DNA of 64,000 nt from NCBI RefSeq assembly GCF_009557455.1, contig NZ_CP045651.1, positions 2,294,001 through 2,358,000 of the forward strand. Direction: 5' to 3'. Every line of letters starts with the position of its first letter. Position 1 is the stretch's first letter. The notes beneath the pieces were generated by a model that worked only from the letters and a program-made list of their open reading frames with translations, searched no databases and was not told the origin of the DNA. Shown one piece after another: positions 49,553 to 57,006 of this stretch. Position numbers and translations under genes: made by a program. The DNA comes from Alistipes sp. dk3624 (GTDB lineage: Bacteria > Bacteroidota > Bacteroidia > Bacteroidales > Rikenellaceae).

Positions 49553-49978
49553 TTACGCGAATTCTTCTATTTTTTCGCCACGCCATCGTTTGTACGCCTC
49601 GGGCGCGAGTACCGGAACCGTCAGCACTTTATGATCCGGATCAACGGTCCGCAGTATATGTCTCCGAGAGTAGGCCCGCAGCTCGCCGTCCGCAATAGAT
49701 GCCATGACGACGGGGAAAGGATAAGTCGCGAAATGGAAAATCGCGGTTTCGTTTCGGGGAAACAACCGGCATAGCTGGTAGGCGGATCGTTCGAAAGCCG
49801 CCCAGTACCCGCCTGTGCCATACAAGTGGATGAATCGCTCGTTACTTTGTTCCCGAGCGAGCACTTCCGTTCGGTGAGCTGCCAGGAAGGCCATCAGACG
49901 TACTCCCGATGGTTCGGCTTCGGTATTTCGTTGCGGTCTTCCTGCCATGATTTCTGCGTTTTCCATAGGTTGTCGCAT
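49553..49978 (-). CDS. Unknown 141-aa protein following UpxY
   Basis: Second gene of capsule operon 2. Not UpxZ by its sequence as far as I can judge, although it occupies the position UpxZ has in Bacteroides operons. Visible: a YGTGGYWAAFERSAYQLCRLFP segment, then FHFATYPFPVVMASI and a DPDHKVLTVPVL strand. Small, alpha/beta, no signal peptide or membrane segment. Start may be 49978 or the ATG at 49966. I do not recognise the family. Confidence 0.65.
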   Translation of the reverse strand: MRQPMENAEIMAGRPQRNTEAEPSGVRLMAFLAAHRTEVLAREQSNERFIHLYGTGGYWAAFERSAYQLCRLFPRNETAIFHFATYPFPVVMASIADGELRAYSRRHILRTVDPDHKVLTVPVLAPEAYKRWRGEKIEEFA

Positions 49979-50113
49979 ACTGGCTTCCCAGACTTAAAGT
50001 GATGTTTCGATCGAGTCCGGCTACCGGTTTATTCCGTATCTGTTTTCTATACAAGTCCGAGAACTATACCTGAAGCAGGGACTCGGAAAATTAAGTGTAT
50101 AAGAGCGTAGCAT

Positions 50114-51247
50114 TCAGTGTCCCAGCCAGCTGTCGTAATCGTCCAGCCACCGGATCAGGCGCAACTTGCTCTTCTTGGGAGATTCTTCCTTTTTCCATCG
50201 GTCGACGATCTCGTGGGCCCGTTCGTAATCAAGACTGCTGTCCGTGCATCCGTAAAGTGTGACGAGCAATCCTGCACGTGCCTGTTCCGCTTTGACCAAA
50301 GGGAGTATTTTGAGGATCATTCCGATCAGGTTTTCGCACTCGTCCGTAGCTTCGAGTATTGTGTAAGCCGAAAGCAGTATGGAATAGAGTTTGCAGCGCA
50401 ATACGTCGCTATTCATTTCCAATTTGCCATACTGCCTGATCGTTTCGGAAGCCAACGTACGATCTGCGTCCGTTACACTGTTCGGAGTACAGCGACGCCC
50501 CAAAGCCTCGTGTAGGTCTTCCAGCAATTGGTCGTTATCCAGCCGGGTATATACGTGTTTCCCGCTTTCATGCAGAGCGATGATTTCGTACTCTCCCGGA
50601 CGGACATGCAGCAACGGAACCCACATCCAGTTCTCTACGCATACGACGACATCTTTCCGTCCTCCGCCGGGTCGGATCGCTACGCGTGCCTCAGCACCCT
50701 TGAATCTCCCCGCGATAATACGGATGCGATCGCCTTTGGCGAGCCTCTCCGTTTCGGGCATATAGACAGGAAGCTCGTCGCAGTAGGAACGTGCAACCCA
50801 TTGCAGGTTGCGCATCGCCTCGTCGGACAGGTAAGGATAGTATCCGCGTAGCCCTTCCCGCACTCGCGGCAGGAAGTTGTATTGAGGCAATTCCTGCTTC
50901 ATCCGATATATCTCGCTTTCCGACGAGCGGACAAAAACGTAGTTGTAAAGCAACGGACGGCGGGTATTGACGAAATGTCCGTCCTCGTTCTTTACTTCCA
51001 CGTACGAGGGAGCGAAGAACTCGAACTCCGGTTCTCCGCAACGGATGCGGCGGTCCAACTCCCTTTGCAGACCGACGGCCGGTCCCCGGTGACAGGAAGG
51101 AAGCGTCAGCACGTACCACCTTACAGCTTGGCTGTTTCTCTTGCTTTCGGATTGTTCAGCTAAGATGGGAGGATAGTCCCTAACATTTTTTTCCGGAGAT
51201 CCATATCTGCTTCCCGAAAAACGATTGTTTTTTTCAGTTATAGACAT
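50114..51247 (-). CDS. upxY: Long UpxY-type antiterminator with C-terminal extension
   Basis: First gene of capsule operon 2, 377 aa. After about 42 disordered residues comes a NusG-like domain (RWYVLTLPSCHRGPAVGLQRELD, PLLYNYVFVRSSESEIYRMK), then a KOW segment (GDRIRIIAGRFKGAEARVAI). The last 140 or so residues form a helical extension (TDADRTLASETIRQYGKLEMNS...YTILEATDECENLIGM) absent from the 176-aa UpxY of operon 1. The leader from the inverted repeat to the ATG is about 180 nt. The extension may tether a partner; unknown. Confidence 0.87.
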   Translation of the reverse strand: MSITEKNNRFSGSRYGSPEKNVRDYPPILAEQSESKRNSQAVRWYVLTLPSCHRGPAVGLQRELDRRIRCGEPEFEFFAPSYVEVKNEDGHFVNTRRPLLYNYVFVRSSESEIYRMKQELPQYNFLPRVREGLRGYYPYLSDEAMRNLQWVARSYCDELPVYMPETERLAKGDRIRIIAGRFKGAEARVAIRPGGGRKDVVVCVENWMWVPLLHVRPGEYEIIALHESGKHVYTRLDNDQLLEDLHEALGRRCTPNSVTDADRTLASETIRQYGKLEMNSDVLRCKLYSILLSAYTILEATDECENLIGMILKILPLVKAEQARAGLLVTLYGCTDSSLDYERAHEIVDRWKKEESPKKSKLRLIRWLDDYDSWLGH

Positions 51248-51428
51248 TTCTATGCCATACCACTGCTATTATATAAAGCATTGGATAATAATGCATTACT
51301 TGTAATAAAGGAGATAAACCTGAAAATTTCAATTCCTTCCTTTATTTCCGTCCTGTTCCATACAAGTCCGAATTATTTTATGCGAACAATTTTTATACGC
51401 ACAACCTAATCAGACAATTATGATGGTC
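51248..51428 (-). promoter_or_regulatory. Leader region of capsule operon 2
   Basis: About 180 nt from the near inverted repeat to the UpxY ATG, AT-rich, with no frame. Its length matches the leader of operon 1 (about 182 nt). By analogy with UpxY systems it is where premature termination would be overridden. Confidence 0.45.
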
Positions 51429-51452
51429 GTCTCTACACAAGAGACCATACAA
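51429..51452. repeat. Inverted repeat, UpxY-proximal copy
   Basis: 24 bp, perfectly complementary to the copy at 51701-51724. It contains its own hyphenated palindrome GTCTCT-N5-AGAGAC, then CATACAA toward the interior, the layout expected for a tyrosine-recombinase site. Confidence 0.9.
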
Positions 51453-51700
51453 GCTGTTAAATGATTGATAATGAACGCATATATTTTATGATGTGTTTGG
51501 CCATGTCATTATTTGAAAACGAAAACTCAGATATTTCAAGGAATGCAGAAACTGAATGATGGATAATTATACTCTGACGTAAACAATCGGGTAATACGCA
51601 ATTATATTTCTATTTATTAGTATGTTACATCGATGCAAAAGGAGTTTTTAACTTTAAAATTTATCCGGAAATTTGGCTGTTAACATTTATTAATATACAT

Positions 51701-51724
51701 TTGTATGGTCTCTTGTGTAGAGAC
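51701..51724. repeat. Inverted repeat, recombinase-proximal copy
   Basis: Exact reverse complement of 51429-51452 over 24 bp; flanking bases differ on both sides, so the match ends sharply. Confidence 0.9.
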
Positions 51725-51755
51725 ACATTTAGTCAGAATGGTTGTAATTCTTTGA

Positions 51756-52946
51756 TTAGCAGTGTCGATTTTCTGAATTTTCCAACGCAGCCATATAGAT
51801 TTGAGTCGTTCGCTCGGAAGCGTGGCCCATTCCGGCACTAATGACGGAAATGGGAATATTATGCTTTTGTGCTGCTGTAGCCCAACTATGCCGAGCCACA
51901 TGTGTCGTCAGGTTTTTACCGATGTTACAGATTGCGGCGATTTCTTTGATGTAACTGTTCATCTTCTGGTTGCTCGGCACGGGCAATAGTTTGCCTTTGA
52001 CCTGAAGCTCCGGATCGTTCGCATACTTGTCAAGCAGCTTGATCGGATACGGTAATAACGGAATCCGACTCATTACGGCTGTTTTCTCGCGGGGCTTGTG
52101 TATCCACTGCGTACCCTGTTCGTCGGTCGAGAGATGCTCGCGGCGCAAATGATCGGTATCGGTGAAGGCCAATCCTGCCAGGCAGCAAAAGACAAACACG
52201 TCACGGATGCGGTCGAGCCGATCGTTGGGCATTTGTCTACGGATCAACAGATCGAGCTCCGATTTAGTCAAAGGCGTTTTTACGTTGGTTTTATCGATCT
52301 TCATTTTGTAATGCCGGAACGGATTCTTTTCGATCCATTCGTTGCGGATGGCGTAGAGGATTAAAGTTTTTCAGACAGCAAAGCAGGTTCACTGCACCAT
52401 TGTTATTGCAGTTATGCGCCGTTTGCAGGAAGGTATTGAAACCGTCGATATATTCATAATCCACGAGCGATAGCGGTAAGTCGTCCTTCTCGTACTGTAC
52501 CCGTGTATACTCCCGCAAGTACCTGAGCAGGCGGTGGTATTTGTTTGCGGTCAGTTGGGTAATGCGGACGCCGACTTCCTTCTGCCGCTTGTCGCAATAT
52601 TTGGCGAGCTTGGTAAGAAAGGGGCGGGAATCCGCACCGGGACGAAACAGCCGTTCCTTCATGGCAAAGCAGGTCGGCTCTTTGTTTTCTCAGATAAGCT
52701 GATCGTATGCCGCGAGGATATTGGCTCGATAGCTGGCAACGATCTGGTTGATCCGCATCGATACCTTGTCGCGGAACGGGATGCGTTCCAGCCGTTGATT
52801 CCATTTTTTCGGCTCTACCTGACATTGGGTATAAATCTCGGTGGACTGTCCGTTGGCGGTGATCCGGACGTAGATCGGGGCGACGCCCTTGGTGTTACCT
52901 TGGTTTTCTTGCAGAAGAAAACCACGCTGAAAGTCTTTCTTTCCAT
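51756..52946 (-). pseudogene. Tyrosine recombinase, broken (promoter invertase or element integrase)
   Basis: Reading three frames gives one Bacteroides-type recombinase of about 396 aa: arm domain (MERKTFSVVFFCKKTKV, then APIYVRITANGQS), SAM-like core domain, and catalytic domain with HVARHSW and MGHASERTTQIYM (Tyr near the end). It is interrupted by a frameshift near 52888, an in-frame TGA at 52690-52692 and a frameshift near 52360. Only the catalytic part (51756-52304) remains open from an ATG. It abuts the inverted repeat, so it is the natural invertase candidate. Confidence 0.85.
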
Positions 52947-53123
52947 GACTGCTCGGCTTTAATAGTTATACGTTTGCAGCACAGAAATGTTACTGGTTAA
53001 GATGCAGCAATACAGCGAAATAACCCTCAAATCGTGACCTTTTTCCGCTCACGGCCGAGAGGTCGCGAACAAGGTCACGCGAAGCTGCTTTCCATTGCTT
53101 TTTCTCTCAGCGGCCCCCCAAAT
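52947..53123. other. Short spacer, no gene seen
   Basis: About 180 bases between the recombinase pseudogene and repeat copy 2. Confidence 0.35.
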
Positions 53124-53207
53124 AAAAAATCCTTACATATCATTGATACATAAGGATTTTTCTGTCTTTTGCAGCCTCTTTATCAAGGCTTTAAGAGCGG
53201 AAAACGA
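53124..53207 (+). repeat. 84-bp direct repeat, copy 2
   Basis: Matches 35308-35391 at 80 of 84 bases in the same orientation. Hairpin AAATCCTTA ... TAAGGATTT, then GAGCGGAAAACGAGA, which extends the identity with the tRNA-Gly fragment at 61.5 kb to 15 bases. It separates the capsule 2 segment from the AT-rich island. Confidence 0.75.
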
Positions 53208-53379
53208 GAGTCTGACCTACGTCTTCCTTATGTTTTGCTCATCAATGACTTCCCTTTGATTCGCCGGGTTGTTTTTCCAAAATGGGACACCGGCGGGGAC
53301 ATTTTTGCAAACCATTTCCTGATAGGATTTTACCCTCTCGGAAACTGCTTTTCTTCGGTTTACTAATGCAAATATAGTT

Positions 53380-53700
53380 TTATTTTTTGTGATGTGCTAT
53401 CAAATCCTGTAAACATTCGTCGTTACTCTTTATGATGTGTGCCCGGAGCAATTTTCTAATCTGACCAATCTGGTAATAATACTTCCCACCCATGCAGGAG
53501 TAAGTAATCTTACCGTTTGCTCGCAGTCGTTGCAGTGTTCGTTCGCTGATCTTCAGAAACCGGCAGATATCCTGACTCCCTACCCAATTTTCATCTTCGT
53601 TCTCGACAGAGGGCTCCATCGAATAAACGTATTCCGACAACGCCTCCAGTTTATCCATTAGTTGCTTAAAAGCTCTTGATTCAATTGTTATGACCTCCAT
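53380..53700 (-). CDS. Helix-turn-helix protein of a mobile element (excisionase-like)
   Basis: 106 aa. N-terminal helix with coiled-coil look (FKQLMDKLEALSEYVYSM), then WVGSQDICRFLKISERTLQRLRANGKITYSCMGGKYYYQ, the HTH_17/MerR-like wing found in Bacteroides integrative elements. Probably an excisionase or regulator. It lies at the left edge of the AT-rich island, 80 bp after the three-gene operon. Confidence 0.78.
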   Translation of the reverse strand: MEVITIESRAFKQLMDKLEALSEYVYSMEPSVENEDENWVGSQDICRFLKISERTLQRLRANGKITYSCMGGKYYYQIGQIRKLLRAHIIKSNDECLQDLIAHHKK

Positions 53701-53786
53701 TTTCTATCCTATAATTAAACGCCCTTAAGGATAGTGTCGATTGATGAAGTAAGGTTAGATGAAGTGGAGAAGAAATTATGATTTCC

Positions 53787-54839
53787 TTAGTTTTCTTCTT
53801 GATAATATATTTTATAAAACTTACGACCATCATTATCAATTCCTTGTTCTATCATATTTCTATCGCCGTGAATGTATATATGAAAATTCTTATCCAGTTT
53901 TAGAACACTTTTAAAAGCACGTGCCTGTTTCTTCACGGCTTTAGCTGAAATATCGAATTGATTATTTAATTCAATCTGCTTATTTTCACGATACACATCA
54001 TCAAATCGCCTGAAAGATTCAATAACTTCGTCGTTTTGAAAAATTGTATTCTCAAAATCAAGCCGATCAAAAGTATCATGAGATTTGAAATAATCTACCG
54101 ACCTGTTCAACAAATCAATTTGATCAGCTTTGTCTATGTTGTACTCATCCTTTAATAACTCTTTAGAAACAAATTGCTTAGTAATAGTTAAAAATTCATT
54201 TGTTTGAAAATAGTCATCGCTCAATGGCTTTACATTTAAAAAAGCATCTTTCCAATAGCGTGTTTCTCCAAACTTATTAGCATTATCTAGAATTAATACT
54301 ATATAACCATTATCCTGGTTTGCATTAAGAATTAGGCATCCTTTGTCAATTCCTTTCACATCAAAACCATAATCATGGTTTATAAAATAATGGCTATCTT
54401 TTCCGTTCATCTTCAAAAAAGGAACAGAAGTCTCGGATTTAAACAATCCTATTGCATCAGTGTAGGTGCCATTATAACACACGTTCCTGAAATACACAAC
54501 ATTAAATTCGCCCTCTTTAATCTTGGGATGTTGAGAATTTTCATATAACAACTTTGCAATACTTTGTGATGTTTCAATAAATGCTAGCTCATGCCGAGCA
54601 AATAAATCCGATGCTAATGCATATATTTCATTCATTTCAATGTTTACAGGATGGGTAAATGTAAATAATTCTTCCTGTTTTAATGGTAGAATGAAATATT
54701 TTAATAATATTTCTGTAGTTGCCCCATCAATGGCTGATATATCAGAGGATAAAAGGTATCCTTCATCTCTCAATTTATTTCCTATATGGTGAGTAATTAT
54801 TTTATGAAATTCTATTTCGGTAAAATCGAATGCGGACAT
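53787..54839 (-). CDS. NdpA/YejK-like nucleoid-associated protein
   Basis: 350 aa. Seen: VVYFRNVCYNGTYTDAIGLFKSE, the GFDVKGIDKGCLIL block, and a C-terminal FHIYIHGDRNMIEQGID segment, all typical of the 37-kDa nucleoid-associated family (PF04245). Third gene of an AT-rich operon, starting 2 bp after its neighbour's stop. Such proteins are normally stand-alone housekeeping genes; here it is part of a putative defence unit. Confidence 0.78.
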   Translation of the reverse strand: MSAFDFTEIEFHKIITHHIGNKLRDEGYLLSSDISAIDGATTEILLKYFILPLKQEELFTFTHPVNIEMNEIYALASDLFARHELAFIETSQSIAKLLYENSQHPKIKEGEFNVVYFRNVCYNGTYTDAIGLFKSETSVPFLKMNGKDSHYFINHDYGFDVKGIDKGCLILNANQDNGYIVLILDNANKFGETRYWKDAFLNVKPLSDDYFQTNEFLTITKQFVSKELLKDEYNIDKADQIDLLNRSVDYFKSHDTFDRLDFENTIFQNDEVIESFRRFDDVYRENKQIELNNQFDISAKAVKKQARAFKSVLKLDKNFHIYIHGDRNMIEQGIDNDGRKFYKIYYQEEN

Positions 54840-54841
54840 AT

Positions 54842-55960
54842 TTATTCCCTTTGTTTCTTTATCTGGTTATACTTTTCCGTTTTAAACTTCTCAAACTCTT
54901 GTAGAAGATAAGATCTTATTTTCTCCTTGTTAAGATGTTGATATTCATCTTTAAGGCTTATTGACGATATGTCTATGGAGAACTCTATGTTGTGTAGACG
55001 TTTTTTTAAGTATTTACTAAATCCGAATCTTACAATACAACTTCCTTCTGCTACGTGATATGAGAAATCATATCGTGCCTCAATATCAGCCAATTCAACA
55101 AATTGATGATTTTCTCTTTCCCTAAGTAGAAAGTTCTCATGAAGATTTTCGCCATCTATATTAAGACTGTTAACATTTCCAGTCATTAATTTATGAACTT
55201 CTGCAGGGAGGTCTTTTGTTTTATCAGGAGCAATATCGACATTGGTAAATCGTTGAAATGTAAATACGTCATTTGCTCCTGTAAGACTCATAAAGAAAGA
55301 AACTCTCTCTTCATTAGTGAAATTACCATACAAGATTCTTTCTATATCCTTATCTGGTTTAGTGTATTTTTTATCTTTGAATTCTTTTGCTAAATATTTG
55401 ACGCCAATATCTGCAATATTCATAGTTTCCGGAGATGTATAAATCATTCGAAGATAAGCTTCATCGCCTTCTCCAGTTTTTTCAACTAATATTTCTCCGT
55501 CATATTCATTTTTCGTTCTATACCATCCCGAGTTGTAGTTGTTTGTTTCACATTTAAATGTCATTTTAACTTTATTGCGATCTCCATCGACAGTAGCAAA
55601 GTTGGTTTGTTTGATGACTTTATAACGAGCACCAGACTCTTCAACCATTTTTTTTAAGTCAATGCTATCCGGAACGATTTCTATCAAATCTCTTCTATCA
55701 TGCCATTCGATAGTACGAGACTGTATCTTTTGGTTTGCTTCTTTAGTTCTTATGTGTTCTTTTATATACTCAAATTCATTGGGAGAAATGAGCGTCGACA
55801 ATAAAATTGGATAAGTATCATTTGGTTTACTATTCTCGATGAAGACTCCTTTAAATCTCAGAAAATATTTGATTTTGGACTCATTGAGAGATGGGTGATC
55901 CAATACCTCTTGCAATGAGGCTCCATAAGGAACTTGCTTATTAATATCTAATTTTTCCAT
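54842..55960 (-). CDS. Unknown protein, partner of the nuclease (GAPS4b-like?)
   Basis: 372 aa, soluble, no signal or membrane segment. N-terminal VPYGASLQEVLDHPSLNESKIKYFLRFKGVF looks like a small helical, possibly DNA-binding domain. The middle is beta-rich (YRTKNEYDGEILVEKTGEGDEAYLRMIYTSPE), and the C-terminus is helical and Lys-rich. From memory the N-terminus resembles the partner subunit of the two-gene GAPS4 anti-phage system; I cannot verify this. It sits 5 bp after the nuclease and 2 bp before the NdpA-like gene. Confidence 0.6.
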   Translation of the reverse strand: MEKLDINKQVPYGASLQEVLDHPSLNESKIKYFLRFKGVFIENSKPNDTYPILLSTLISPNEFEYIKEHIRTKEANQKIQSRTIEWHDRRDLIEIVPDSIDLKKMVEESGARYKVIKQTNFATVDGDRNKVKMTFKCETNNYNSGWYRTKNEYDGEILVEKTGEGDEAYLRMIYTSPETMNIADIGVKYLAKEFKDKKYTKPDKDIERILYGNFTNEERVSFFMSLTGANDVFTFQRFTNVDIAPDKTKDLPAEVHKLMTGNVNSLNIDGENLHENFLLRERENHQFVELADIEARYDFSYHVAEGSCIVRFGFSKYLKKRLHNIEFSIDISSISLKDEYQHLNKEKIRSYLLQEFEKFKTEKYNQIKKQRE

Positions 55961-55965
55961 AGATT

Positions 55966-56877
55966 TTATCTTAAGAGAGGCTGATTATAATTTACAATAT
56001 GGAGATTAGTGGTAAATGACGGCTCTTGGAAAATTTGTTTTTTAGCTTCTACTATTGTTTTGTGCTCTGTCTCAAGGTAGTTCGGGAAGCATATTACCGT
56101 TGAACCTTGAGTATTACAACCAATCTTATTTGCAATTCCAAAATATTTCATCAAGTCATTTTCATCGAAGTCGTCTATTGTAAACAACATAACCATTGTT
56201 TCCTTTTCTTTACTAAGGCGTAGTGGCAAGATGCTGGAATTAATGTATTCAACCGGCATTATTTTCCCATTTCGCAAATTTGTATCAGCCAAGTTCAAGC
56301 CATTAATGAAGTAGATGAAGTCAATGTCGTAACCTCTATAAGCAGCTAAAGCATAGCTCATTGCGTTATATAAGAATTCGGCCCTTTTATTATCAACCAA
56401 AAATATGCCATCGTGGTTGGTTTCAGTCGTTAATTCAATCTTACCGAGCTTGGTTATAAGGTCTTTATCTCTATCGTTAGAATTATTTAACCAAAACAAT
56501 ACTCCTCGATCAAAACAATTATCTATAAACTCATATCCCTCACAAGTTTTTTGTTTCAATATTGATTTCTTAAATGATTCTATGGCCTTAGCAAGATCTG
56601 TATAATAGCTTTTAAATGTGTTTACAATTTGTGCCTGTGATGTAGGGTACGGCGAAGTACTATATTTACACGAGTAAATAACATTTTCAATAGTATTACT
56701 AATCATTGGATTATTGTAATGATAATACCCATCAACACCATTTGTTTTCTTTCTGAAGTCAGTATCAATACTGTCGATATCCTCATTCCTCATTATATTT
56801 TGCCAGCCAAGCAAACGTAATAAGTCCGCAACAACAGACTCACCAACTTCACCTACTCTTTTAGAATATTCGCCCAT
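55966..56877 (-). CDS. PD-(D/E)XK-like nuclease, first gene of putative defence operon
   Basis: 303 aa. N-terminal segment fits a Mrr-like restriction nuclease fold: GEVGESVVADLLRLLGW (Glu10/Glu13), then NGVDGYY (Asp49), then VIYSCKYS (Lys71). The usual E-x-K is S-C-K here, so the motif is degenerate at one position. The rest of the protein is unfamiliar. Layout nuclease-partner resembles GAPS4-type systems. Strongly AT-rich compared with the capsule genes, indicating recent transfer. Confidence 0.65.
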   Translation of the reverse strand: MGEYSKRVGEVGESVVADLLRLLGWQNIMRNEDIDSIDTDFRKKTNGVDGYYHYNNPMISNTIENVIYSCKYSTSPYPTSQAQIVNTFKSYYTDLAKAIESFKKSILKQKTCEGYEFIDNCFDRGVLFWLNNSNDRDKDLITKLGKIELTTETNHDGIFLVDNKRAEFLYNAMSYALAAYRGYDIDFIYFINGLNLADTNLRNGKIMPVEYINSSILPLRLSKEKETMVMLFTIDDFDENDLMKYFGIANKIGCNTQGSTVICFPNYLETEHKTIVEAKKQIFQEPSFTTNLHIVNYNQPLLR

Positions 56878-57006
56878 ATAATTATTTGTTATATTTTAGA
56901 TCATTGATGCTCCTTACTATTATTATAATGCAGCTATTTACAAATATAGCCAAATACTTTGAAATAATATGAAATAGGCTTACATAATATTAATACACAA
57001 GGTCTA

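Larger units (their letters stand above)
51429..51724. promoter_or_regulatory. Putative invertible promoter segment
   Basis: 296 bp bounded by perfect 24-bp inverted repeats, directly upstream of a UpxY capsule operon and 31 bp from a tyrosine recombinase pseudogene. This is the standard layout of phase-variable capsule promoters in Bacteroidales. The interior (248 bp) is AT-rich without coding potential. I found no perfect promoter; the best -7-like box, GAAATTTG at 51668-51675 on the + strand, faces away from UpxY, which would mean the OFF orientation. That reading is weak. Confidence 0.75.

Noticed and set aside
50049-51371. ATACAAGTCCGA repeated at 50049-50060 and 51360-51371, on both sides of the long upxY gene
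   Set aside because: 12 bases within about 1.3 kb may arise by chance, and there is no matching element at operon 1 in the transcribed leader.
22659-51504. TGTTTGGCCAT occurs both at the capsule 1 promoter (22659-22669) and inside the invertible segment (51494-51504)
   Set aside because: Only 11 bases, and in the invertible segment no -7 box follows at the right distance. Could be chance.
52454-52825. A separate 123-aa protein in the recombinase region
   Set aside because: It is an out-of-frame reading of the broken recombinase; the true frame gives the arm and core domains.
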